A DNA stretch of 64,000 nucleotides, from positions 42,846,970-42,910,969 of the forward strand of contig NC_132879.1 in the NCBI RefSeq assembly GCF_030463535.1, written 5' to 3'. Made by a program: the position numbers and the translations under genes. Below the pieces are notes generated by a model. It searched no databases. It was not told the DNA's origin and was given only the letters and a program-made list of their open reading frames with translations. Below, piece by piece: positions 18,847 through 32,300 of the stretch (the stretch's first letter is position 1; each line of letters begins with the position of its first letter). The stretch comes from Salminus brasiliensis. Lineage: Eukaryota > Chordata > Actinopteri > Characiformes > Bryconidae.

Positions 18847-18902
<56 letters not shown>
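18847..18902. repeat. (AT)n microsatellite
   Basis: About 27 AT units, intergenic. Confidence 0.97.
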
Positions 18903-18907
<5 letters not shown>

Positions 18908-19020
18908 GTGATACATAGTGCACACAACTGTTGTTTGCATTACCACACATTTCCACCCATATGAAATCACATTTGCTCCCCTTCCACATCAATCAGCCTT
19001 GGGTGCCAAACACCCTGTTG

Positions 19021-19290
19021 GCAGTTTTTAGATTTTAGATTTATCCCTTCATAGACTGACGTTAGTTACCCACCACAGCTGACGAGGAGCCCCCAACAAG
19101 CTTTGCTGTTTTGGTGATGCTCTGCCCCACTCGTCTGGCCATAACTATTTGGCAGTTATCAGAGTCGCTGAGGTTTTTGACTGTTCTGCATTCAGTACAT
19201 CTCAGACTTTATCATGCAGAATTGTTACTGGATAATCAGAGCTATTCACTTAATTTATGAGTGGTCTTAATATTTTGGCTTATTGGTGTA
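19021..19290. mobile_element. 3' half of a CAGCCATAACATTA-type DNA element
   Basis: It ends with TTAATATTTTGGCTTATTGG TGTA, a diverged form of the inverted terminus (TTAATGTTATGGCTGAT...GTGTA) shared with the elements at 35615-36240 and 43200-44123. The left half is not recognisable. Confidence 0.5.
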
Positions 19291-19785
19291 ATTTGTGTTA
19301 TGTCCATGTACTTCAGATGCAAACTAAATCCCATGTTGTTGTGGACAGATAGACAGGATAGATACAGGATAGAAAAGACTATTAAAAACTATTAATATTG
19401 TCAGTTTTTAACCATCATCAATTACCATATGTATTAGCAACACATATTATAACACAAATTAATAATTTATATTAATATTTCTAATTAATATTATAAAACA
19501 TAAATGCTGCACAAAATTTGCATTATTTCTTTGGCCTATGCAATTACCTTATTGTGAACATTTAAAGAAGCAAATTTCTATCATCTTCATCTTATCTCTA
19601 ATTTAAGATGAGGGAACTGCAGGTTTTTAGCACATTTTTGTTGGTTGGTTGAAAACTAATATCAAACACAACCATCATGTCAAACCACTGTGAATAATCT
19701 AGAATAAAACTAGCAGTCAGTGCCACTAAGGTTAGCTTTGATCACCCTTATAACAAACAATGAAGCCCCAAAAATTGGCACTGTT

Positions 19786-19912
19786 CAATGAAACATGTAT
19801 CTCCAGATTTAGAGCATTTCTATTGGTCCGTTCATCCAGAATTAGTGCACAGAGCAGCTGCAGGGTTCAATTGGTGGAGAAAACTAAAAATGGAGATACA
19901 TGTTTTTCATTG
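19786..19912. repeat. Short palindromic element (arms CATGTATCTCC)
   Basis: The left arm CAATGAAACATGTATCTCCA (19786-19805) and the right arm (19891-19912) are reverse complements apart from a two-base insertion. The interior GAGCAGCTGCAGGGTTCAA is shared with the copy at 40164-40384, and GAGCATTTCTATTGGTCC recurs at about 33761. A small non-autonomous inverted-repeat family. Confidence 0.65.
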
Positions 19913-19972
19913 GCCAGCAGCGATATACAGTATAGCACTTAAAACTGTAATAGGTGACACTGTTATTCCTTC

Positions 19973-21100
19973 TACAGTGGCATGCATAGGCATGAATAGT
20001 TAAGAAGAACTGATGAACTGATCTCCAAAAGACAAAAAAACAACTAGACTACTACTCAACTAGATTAATACATTAGCTTTTTTGTTCACTTTTACAGTGA
20101 AGGAAAAAATCAGGAGTACCATTCAATTATTTGTGTAAACATTTTTAACAAGGTTTTAGACTTTAATTAGCTTTTAAGTGATCAAAATAATCAATTTTTT
20201 AAATTTTACTCCTCAAACCTCATCCACCTCATTTACGCAGCTGACTAGGACTGTGGAATTTAAAATTACTGATGCCCACACAGCAGAAGAAGGCTATAGA
20301 AAGTGTTTTCATGTAGTTGTTTCCTTTGTTTGTAACGTAATTAAGAAATGTCAGTTCAGAGGAATGGTGGAGATCAAGCTGAGGTTCTGAAGACCAAGAA
20401 AACTTCCAGAACGAACTGCTTGTAGGATTGTTAGAAAGGCAAATCTAAACCCCTATTTGGCTGGAAAAGAGCTTCTGTAAGATTTAGCAGACTCTTGAAT
20501 ATTGCAGTGTTGAAATATGACCTTCATGGACTCATCAGAAGAAAACCTTTATTTGGTGTCAGTCTTTAAAGGAGCATCTAAACAAATAAGTAAGGTGGAC
20601 TGATGATGTTAAAACAGAACATTTTGGCCATGCTGAGTAAAGTGTTCATAAAAGAACATCTTTCCAACTGTTAAGCATGGAGGAGGATCAATAATGCTTT
20701 GCGCTTGTCTTGCAGCCAGTGGCACAAGGGACATTTTACTGTTAGAGGGAAGAATGGATTCAACTAAACACCAGAAAATTCTGGAAACTAACATCACACT
20801 GTCCGTAACAAAAGCTGAGGATGAAAAGGGGGATGGCTTCTACAGCATAGTGATAATGATCGTAAACACACCCCAAAACAGACAATGGACTTCAGAAACA
20901 GCAGTGCATGCACAACAGGCCAAAATGTTCTCACAGAACTAGAAGCTGTTTGGAAAGAATAAAAGGTGAAATCCCTCCAAAAGAATTTAAAGACTTAAAA
21001 AGCACTAAAAAGCTCTGATACTTGCCAAAGAGAGTGTTACTTAAGTTCTGACCATGCAGGGTTCCTAGATTTCAGGCCAAAACGTTTTCATCCCACTGTA
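19973..21100 (+). mobile_element. Degraded Tc1-like transposon
   Basis: The ends TACAGTGGCATGCATAGG and CGTTTTCATCCCACTGTA are imperfect inverted repeats. Internal wording such as AGACCAAGAAAACTTCCAGA, GTTAGAAAGGCAAATCTAAA and GGAGCATCTAAACAA parallels the copy at 25133-26090. Transposase-like fragments appear in broken frames only. Confidence 0.6.
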
Positions 21101-21245
21101 TGTTCATTTCATTTTCTGTAGACACCATCAATTAACACACATTCTTGTACAATTCATGTTTGTAACTATAGATTTTTAGTTTCTGACAATGTATTAAGCC
21201 TAGACTGGAGCCTACCTCTCACTGACCAGCTCACACCCAACAGTC

Positions 21246-22139
<894 letters not shown>

Positions 22140-25100
22140 TCAATGGGATATGATTGTGGAGATAAACAGTGAGGTGAGGAAGAGTGCGATCGATAGGCGA
22201 ATGTCTGCTGCTCCTCCACAATCTTTGGCATTTTCCTGAAATCAGAAAGAACAGACACACACAGATTACATAACTTAATAAAGCCTTTACTGTCTTAAAA
22301 AACACCCACTCGATCAGGGCTTGTCTTGCTGCACAGGACAATACAAAGTTGAAATGCTGACCTGTGCTTATTTTCGACTGCCCTGACCTTTGTAAGATAC
22401 AACCTACAAACTGCAGGGAGAGAGCTAATCAAACCACCTGACCTGAAGGTCATACTGCAGTATTTCTTAGTAATCATAAGGCAGGTTACACATCTCCATT
22501 GGTTACACACAACTGGTCACAACTAAAAAGGTAGGATATCATGAAAATCTTTGAATATGGACATTTGATCTTCATTTTAATAATATTGAGAGATGGAGTA
22601 AAATAAATGAAACCAAAGAAATGTCTTAATAAAATCTGTAAAATGTAATGGATATAAATTATGCTGTGAGGTAAAGGTTAAGACACCCCTCCACATTTGT
22701 TACTACTTAAATGCCTTAAAAACGGTGATCAGGTGCAGCACACTGAACATCTGCAGACGGTTATTTTGGAAGAGTCCGTCTTATTTAAACCTTACCAAAC
22801 CAAACTAATGGTTTGAGTTGATTGTTGAAGTGAGTGGTCATGATAATCATCATGGCCAGATTAAAGGAGCTCTCTGATGAAATGGTTGTAGATGCAGATG
22901 AATCTGGAAAGGGATTTTTAAAAGATGAATCAGCGGACAGTTCCACAGCTCCACTCTCTGCAGTGCAGAACATTAAAAACAACTGCCAACATGGCCAGGC
23001 CAGGCTGTCCCAGCAAGTTCAGCCCAAGAGCAGACCTCAAACCTGTTTCATGTTCATGGAAAGTTTAGAGAAAACCTTGCTGTGAAAAGAGGCTGAAGAG
23101 AGGGGAGAGAACCCTGAGAACTTTGGGCTGGAGTTCAGGCGGCTTCTGCCTGTGGTAGGAAGCTAGTCCTCCCTCTCTGATAAGGAATGAGAGATGACCG
23201 AGTTAAAAAGGGGGGATATGGAGTGATGGAGGGTTGCTAAAACTTTGTTGTAGACAAATTTAAAAAATAGAGATGGCATTTATAGGATGGTAGAGTAGGG
23301 AAAAGGGGCTTTAGACATGTTCCCATTCCAAATTTGGTTATTTCATAACCTCAATATTTGGGCACATAACAGAAGACGTGCAAACCAAAACCCAGCATTT
23401 GATCATGACAACCCATATTAACTGTGAAGCATGGTGGAAATGTCATGGTTTATGGAGCTACTTTTCTGTAGAAGGGTTTGGCAAGCTTCTTATCATGAAT
23501 CTACTGTTAATTATATATATATATTTTAAATAAATGTGTAAATTTGTTTAATTATTTTTCTTTTTGTCCCAATTTGGTACTGCCAATTAACCCACCCATT
23601 CATAGCCCCCAACACAAGGAAGGTTAACATGTCTACTCCACATCTCCTACAATACATGCAAAGCCAGTCACTGCCTCTTGTCGAACTGCTGCCAATGTGG
23701 CTTTGGCGGGCAACTGACAGACTCAGAGGAAAGTCCACTGCACCAGCTAACAGATGCCTGTGCTGGCTGGAGAGCGCGCCATCTATCCACCCAGAGAGAG
23801 CATAGCCGATGATGGCAAGAGAGCATGACTCGGGCTTTGAACTTGCAACCCCCTGGCCATAGTGGTAGCATTAGCATTAGATTGCTGAGCCACTCGGAGC
23901 CTGACATGAATTCTTTATTGTATCAGAGCATGCTTAAGGAAAATGTGAGAAAAAACGGAATTGGAAAAGAAGTCTGCAAAAGTCTCTTAATCGATGTCAG
24001 ATGGTTATAGAAACAGTCTAATTGAGATTATACCAGCTTTTAGGGCAAGGATCAAATGTTCATATGTTTGAATATGGTAAAAATATGCTTTTCATAGGGA
24101 ATTGTAACTTTATTACATGACTAATGACATGTTTATGTTGCAGAATAAATGACTAGTGTGATACTGTATGTCGCAGAAATGCCAAGACTGTCTTCTTTGT
24201 TACTGCATTAGTAGCACAAGTGGATATTCCTGAGTGTGTTTACCTGAGGGTGGTATGCGTGACAGGATTCAGGTCGCCTGCGAATCTTCTGAGATTTCAT
24301 CCGATCACACTTCACCGAGGCGTTATGTGATGTGGGATTAAGGAAAAATACAGAACCCAGTTCCATCTGCCTTTCTAAATTATGACCATATTATATCATT
24401 ATATATCATTACAGTAATTATTAGCTAAATTGCTTTTACATTGTACTACTAGTTCACGCCCTCATTTCACATTCCTTACCAATTAGGAGTTGTAGATATC
24501 ACTGCTGGTAACAAAAGCCTGGTGTAATTATTTTTAATACTGATAGCTCATTGACACTAGGAGAGAAATTCTTTGGAAAGCGCCAATTTTAAACCTTTAA
24601 TCTACTAATAAGTAAGTTAAGAGGTCATTTTCATTATGATTTGACTTGAAAAATGAAACACTATTAAGTGTACAGTCTGATTTTGCAGAAAGAACAATAT
24701 CCTTTACATTGACATATAATATAATTGTAATTTATTGTAATTAAATATTGAATTGCATTATCAAATTTAGATTAGGACTGCAAAACGAATTCTCTCTAAT
24801 GTCTGAGTTAACCTATCAAAACGTCCAGGATTTCTTTGCTTAATCAAAGGGTCAACTCGTCTATGGTAAAGGATATATTTAACCTCTCTGGGCTCCATGG
24901 TAATAGGGGAGTACTGGCGAGAACAGTCACAGTCTGCCTGGACCACCATCATCAACAGGTTACTGGAAGGGATCTGCTGAATCACAAACACCCTGCAAAA
25001 AACGAGGAGAGACAAGGACAAGGGTGATGGGTCATTCCATCATTAGTATTTAAACCACAATCGATTTACTTTATTTGGAATGATAGCTTCTAATATCAGC

Positions 25101-28100
25101 TATTCTCCTCACTGCAAATTCAAAGGCCTACTACAGTGGCATGAAAACTGTTGGGCACCCCTGGCTAGTATAACTAATGGAGTAGAAAATTAACAGATCT
25201 GCAGAAGCCATAAGGTTATAGATGAAACAATAATATTAACGATACAATAATAATGTTACGCAAGATTAATGCATTATGTTTTTTTTTTTGTTTTTTTTAC
25301 AGTGAAATAATGGAAAAGTTTATTAACTCTATGGCTTGTTCACATTCATCATTACGAAAGACCAGATGGTGCAAATTTTAAAGCTTTCTAAATACGACTA
25401 TGAAACCTAAGATAATTCATGCCCTAATAGCAGGTGAAGGCTATAAAATGGCTTAAGGCTATACGTTTTTGTAGGTAGCCATTTCCTCAGTTGTAATGGA
25501 ATAATGTAATAAAGAACAATGGAGCTCAAGGTAAGGTCTGGAAGACCAAGAACGCTTTCAGTGAAAACTACTCATAGAGTTGCTAGAAAGGCAAATCAAT
25601 GAAGCTTCAACAGACTCTGGTGTGGCGGTACACTGTCTCACGGTGCAGCAACACCAGTCAAGTCAACAGAAGAAATCCTTTCCTGGGCCTCACCACAACA
25701 TTCAGTGTCAACAGTTTTAAAAGGAGCATCTGAACAAGCCTGGTGCATTTCGGATTCAGTTCTGTGAACTGCTGACCTCATAAGAACAGTGCTTAAGATG
25801 ACCCAAGAATCGCACTGAACTAGAAGCCTTCAAGATTTGAACTCCTAGCTGGCTCTTACACTCAAGGGTGTTACTAAGTACTCATCATGCATGTGCGCAA
25901 ACCTTTGCTTTGGGCCTTTTTTATTGTTTTAATTATTTATACTGTAAAATAAAAAATAAAATTGTGCTTAAAATATTAAAGAAATGTGTAACTTTATTAA
26001 CATTATTGGTCATCGTTTTGCTTTACTTCTGCTTTACTATTTACTGTAACAGAAATTTTGAACAGTTGCCCAAACTTTTGCATGCCACTGGACATTCCAC
26101 TAGAGGGCATTAGAACATTGCAACGATAAGCCTTTTAAAGCACTTCAGCTTTTGGTGTCAGTCAACTGTAAAGTGCTGGCTAGAAATAGGCAGGCTGAAG
26201 TTTAACATGCTCTTGGTAAAAGTTCTAAATTCTGAGGGTCTGAGAAGAAAACTGGCCAGTGATCTGTGGGTGTAGAAGTGTGATTATAGCAGAGCACACA
26301 CATCAACAATACTGTCTTCTTACTTTTGACACCTTCCACACTTGATGACGCTATTAGTCTCCTTGATTGAAGGCTCGTAGACGAAGCTGGGATACTCTGT
26401 ATCGCAAGGCTGGAGGATGTCCCCCTTTGACTTCTTACTGGCTGCACAGAGAGCAGATCAAATCTCAGATGAGGATTCTACCACCAATAAAATTTTATCT
26501 CCACAAGCGTGATGATACTCAAAAGACAGGTCTGAGGAAGCAACATTCCTTGTAAGTCGCAACAAGTAAAGACATCAAATATTATAGAAGCTTTATAGAA
26601 TTCACTTTATAACAGCATGTTATACATGCTAACAGCATGGAATTGTGGATCAGCACTGAACCAGGGCTGGGCAAAATGTATTGTATTTGACAATATTTCT
26701 CATCATTATTGTGGAAAATACATTAACAATGATTGTGTATATTGCAGGTACCACTATTGCATATTTCATTACAAAGAGAGAGCATAACTCGTCCTGTTAA
26801 ATGGAATCAGTACAAAAAAATTAAGTCAAATATTTTCTTCTTATTATATTTAGTTATATATAATATTAAAAAAATACTGCACTGCTTATTCATTTTATTT
26901 GTTGCCTTTTTTATCCACACACACATTTCGCCCACCCCTACACTGTACACTGTAATCCATGGTAAGACATTAATCAATAATTCAGCAAAAACAAACCTAA
27001 TAGATTTGATCTCTGGCTCTAATGCACCCTTTGCACCCTTACTTGGCACACACACACACACACACATACACACACACACACACACGGTATGTGCTTAGTA
27101 ATGAGGTGTTAGGGCTATCACTTACATGCATGAAAGGAGGCCTTAGCTGAGCGGGAGTGAGTGGTGAGTTCAAAAATGTTCAGAAATGTGGCCAATGGAT
27201 GATGACAATGAACATGATGACAATGATGAAGATGATGATGAGGATGATGATGGACACAAACGGATGTAAATGAGAAGCAATGGAATGTGAACATACAAAA
27301 TGGAAAACACTGCTGCAGTCCAAATAAAACCTCAAATTCTTTCTGGAAAGCACCTTCATAAAGCCTGATGAGAAGCCTGTGTCCTCTAAAAAATCTATAG
27401 ACTTTTTTTTTCTTTTGAAAAGCTTCTGTTCCAGTTACTCAAGGTTTTCTTCGGACAGTGACAACAGGATGTAATGATAAAAAATATTTTTCTTTTGTAA
27501 TTTACTGTGCCTGTCTCTGCACTCACCATCAACAAAATGATCTGAATGCCACAACCCAAAGATGTTGAAGTCCAGTAAAAACCTGTCTCAGAAAAAAACA
27601 AGAGAACAACAAAATAGTTTCCAAGTATGAATTGATTATCATTTATCTTCCCTTTATTATTGAAATGAAAGTGGCCTTTACTTACAATAGGACGTTGTAC
27701 ATAAACCATTTTAGAGCTGCCATCATGTTGTAAAAAGGCTGAGAGAAAAAGAGGGTGGAATAAAGGAGAGTTAAAATGAGTAATAAAGTAAAACCCATTT
27801 TTGCCACCGATATTTCATTCAAACACTGAAGAGCAGCTAATTCTTCTCTGTAACTAAGCCTCACTCTGTTCTTTTTTTCTCTGGGGTGGATTAAACATCT
27901 AACTTTAATCTTTATCTAGATTTCTGTAACTAGTAAAAAACGACATGATGTTTGTCCACTGGTCCTTAAATTGTTACCCTAACAATCAGTTTGGAGGCAG
28001 ATTTAAAGCAGCATTATGTGAAAATTGCGATTTATTGCTCCTGGGCTCCTCAGGAAATGGAATTCGCACTTTGAGCCACCAGTAAAGGACACATGCTTTT

Positions 28101-29293
28101 CATGTGAATTTTACAAGCTGAGAGATACAGAACCATCACTGGGAGTGAAAGAAGCATGTGGACTGATGCAGTAGAGAAATATTACATTAGGAATACAGTG
28201 TAATTGAACTGAACTGAGTTGATGTGAAATGTAGTACATGGGCTAGTCTTACACAATAGCTCATCTCAGCCTTAGTGCAGATTAATTATATAAAAAGCAG
28301 TAAAAAAACAAAACAATGGAGGATTAGATACATACACTTAGAAGTGGACGTGCACTGCTGGTCGAATGGGGATTCACTTTACACATGGCCTGGTAGTCAT
28401 ATAGGGAAATCCTGCAGAAACACACACACTGCTAATTCAATAATGTGACAGTATACATGGTACTTACATTGTGCTCTCACTCTGGATACTTTATGCCCCA
28501 CCTACATTAACTTCACTACTGGTGTACAATTAAGTAAGTACCTTAATTATCTTGTTCAGTACAACCGTACTGTTCTCTTCACATATTTCAGCCAGGGAAG
28601 CTGGGGTCAGAGCGCAGGGTCAGCATTGTTACGGCACCCTTGGGCTTTGCTCAGGGGCCCAACAGTGGTAGCTTAGCAGACCCTGTGATCAATACCCAGT
28701 GCTCTAACCAATGAGCCACCACTGCTTCAAATGGGTTATAGACTGGAGTCCATCGGATGTCATGCACAAATCAACCAAGGCTCATCGACCAACCAAGTGG
28801 CTACCTGTGTACCAAGAAGGTGGACCCACAAAGTGGCCAGACACACAAAATGGACCTACAAGGTTGTTTTTTCTAATAAACAGGGGCGGTACAATGCCAC
28901 ACCTTTTAAACATGCCCATCCGCAGCAACTGAGACATCACCGACCCGTCGATTTCCCCAAAAAATCTGCCAACCTGCAAAGAAAAGATGCATGGTTAAAT
29001 ACAGAACTTTCAACTCGACATGGACATCATGACAGTATTTCAGCAAACAAGGATGACCTCAGGGAACCATGGCCCAGTTAGCTTACAGCAGCACGACTAC
29101 CGCCATTTGAATGCTTTAGTAGTGGCAAAGTTGTCTGCACTTTTCTGACGAAATGGAAAAGTTGAAATAGCCAGTTTGGGTTGAGCTGGAGCTGCTCATA
29201 GCAGCTGCACAGTAGCACACAGAAGGGAATAAATTATTCAGTTCACCCAGCATTCCCTGCCTTCATACTGCACTGTTCCATGACACACTACTC

Positions 29294-29336
<43 letters not shown>

Positions 29337-32300
29337 TTTCATGCGTTTCCTCTCTCGCCCCTCCCTGCTCCTTTTTCGCCTCTTCGTCATTCTTCTACCC
29401 CTGCCATTCTATATCTCTCTTACTCTTTCTTCTCTGTGTTCCTTTCTACCCCCGTCTTCTGTCTTATCTACCTACAAACACTACGGCGGTCACACGGAGC
29501 AGCACAAATGCATTAATGCCTTTCCAAAGCATGCTTTAAGCAACTGACCCTGAGTGAGACCCACTGTTTTTCTCAATGCTTTTTAGAGTATAAGGTAGAA
29601 CCACTGAACCACTAGAACTGGGATGAAATATTTATTAGACATTGTGATGCATGTCCCCCCTCCCCACAAGCAACCATAATAATCTCTGCTCACTTCAATT
29701 ACAGTCGAGAAGCAAAACAAAACTATAGCACTGGGCAAAAGTCAGAGACCACTCCTCACTATTTTCACTTCCAGTCAAAACATCCAATAGGTTACTGATC
29801 AGTTGTTCAGGATATGTTTCTGAGAAGCCTAAGAAATACAGGAAAAATCAGCCCCAAGTTCCCAAACAAGAGTTTGAAATGGGAATGGATACAAATATAG
29901 TGGGACTCCTAACAACTGTGCACAACTTGGTAGACCACTACAACCATCCCCATTAGACAAACAACACTTCAAGTTCCACTCTTAGTTCAGATCAGAGCAA
30001 ATTCACAGATCTTTTTGTCCATCTCTTCCACTGTGAGAGGACAACTTAACTCAACTGTGGGTCTAAAGGGATGTGGAGCTGTTCAGAAAGCTCATACTAA
30101 GAAAATAATTTGATTAAATCAAAACACGGGATTAAATCAAACTACTGAAGTTGCTGGGGTTCTCAGAAAAAACGACTGATGACCCTTTATTGAGAGTGCA
30201 GACCTCAACATCATTGCATGTGTTTAGGATGACTTGGATAATAAGAAGCAGAAAAGGCTTCAACTTCTAAGACTTCTAAGAATTTCTGAGGTGTGGAAAA
30301 AACTGTAAATCTCTGCAGAAAAACTCAAGCAAGTCTCCTGAAAAGAATGAAAGCTGTTATACAGGTAAAGGGCGGACTCACTAAATACTTGATTGACTTC
30401 TTTATTGACTATTTAAATAAATGCATAAATAAATAAAGCCAGTTACTTATATTGTGGCTCAGATTCAAAATGCTTGTGAATTTTAGGTCTGTATGAATTT
30501 CCAAACATGACACGAAGGGCCTGACCTACAATGTTAAAAAAATGTCAGGGTCAAAAACAAAAGGCTGTGGGAGCCCTCTGCTGGTAACAGGAAAGATGAC
30601 ATGAGGTGAACAGTGGTAGGATACCCGTGACTTTGACCATCAGAAAGATGTAGACAGACCATCATACAAAACACTAGCATTGTAAATTAACATATAATTT
30701 ACTTATATACATTCTAATTATATATATGTTATAATATATACAACTAGACTAAAGAATGAAATGTAAGAATCGGAGTGTGTATGTGTGTTAAAATGCCAGT
30801 AATGACCATAAAAAGATCATGTTTGGTGACGTTGTCTAAAGAATCCTGAAAATGCAGCAGGAATGTACATTCGCACTGAGTAGGCTGCAGATACTGTAAC
30901 TCTGCTCCAGCCCACAGTCTCAACACCCCTACTCACACATGCTTATACACACATTGCTGAGAAGGTGCAAGGCCACACACCTCGTTCCTGTCTTTGGAGA
31001 TGAGGATGAAGCCGTTACTGTCAATGATGTAACAGTTGAGTTCCTTAGGAGAAGGTGAGAGAGATAGAGAGATAGAGAGTTTCATTTCATAATTATTGAC
31101 AATTATTAGTTGAAAATCAAGAACATAATGCCAGAAAATGTCACTGATACAAACTGAGGTGTGGTGCCACTCCTTCAAAAAAAAAAAAAAAACGTAACCC
31201 CCCCCCAAAAAAAACCCAACAGAATCTTAGCCCATTCCTCATAGGCAGTGACCTCCAGTTCACTAATATTAATGGGGTTGCTACAACTGTCTTCATCAAA
31301 TCCCAGTCTTCAGATCCCAAGATTCTACAGAATCAGGTCAGGTGACCATGATGGCCACTCCAGAATCTGCCAGGACTTCTTCTGAAACCAGTCCTTGGAT
31401 TGGTTTGGGATTCTGAGGTATGCTTGGGATGAACTATCCCGTTTGGAAGAGATCTGAACGCCAACTGACGCCCAAGCTTCAGCTTCCTCACAGAAGGCAT
31501 GATGTTTGTTTTCTCATAGGATTTCCTGATACTTGACTGATTCCATCTTGCCCTCCAGGGCTAGAGGAAGCAAATCAACCCTAAAGCACCACTCGTAATA
31601 CCTTTTTCCTATCTGCCACATCCAGGTAGTGTAGCCAGTGTTCCTTTAATTTTTGCTTCTAACATAGTAATCTCTGGGAACAGTCAGTGCCTTTGCTCCT
31701 TTCACAACCAACACTTAATCCCCTTAAAAATATGTTTAGATACCTTATAAAAATAAATATTCAAGAGTCAAGTTGATAAGACAGGGTTTAAGAGAGTATC
31801 AACAAATATAAAGGAAGAAGGCAGAGTCGACTGGAGAGATGAAAGTATTCTAGTTTATGGTAGATATATCTGTGACTTTTATTTAAGCTAAGCTGATAAC
31901 CATATGGATATATCAGTCAAAAGCAGCACATGTATAAGGCCACACTAACCAGCCTGACTGGGGGGTACTACTCGCTGAAAGGAAGACAGATAGGTTTTGT
32001 CACTAAGTGTGTTTATATCTACTTATAGACAAAACAGCAATGTTAAGTGCATTCAAACATTTATTACAGCCGTCTATGGGCCTAGAAAAGGCCAGCTTGT
32101 TTGCATTGCAGTCCCCTTAAGGTGAGATATTGCTGGGATTTTAAGTGGTTAAAAACTGCTGGGTTATATGACTTGACTCCCACTTCTTCATAAACAAATT
32201 TCAAGTGTGCTCTAGAGGTCAAAAGGAGAGTTACTAAAGCATCACTTACTGTACTCTTTGTGCAGCTCAGTGGACACAGCCCTTCCACTCCGGCACACTG

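Noticed and set aside
28711-29081. Overlapping + strand frames opposite an alpha2delta exon
   Set aside because: They are antisense shadows of the exon at 28973-28903 and a SINE.
31944-31985. Possible 25-nt microexon (CGAGTAGTACCCCCCAGTCA...) in the alpha2delta gene
   Set aside because: Its length is not a multiple of three and would shift the frame between two exons that already join perfectly.
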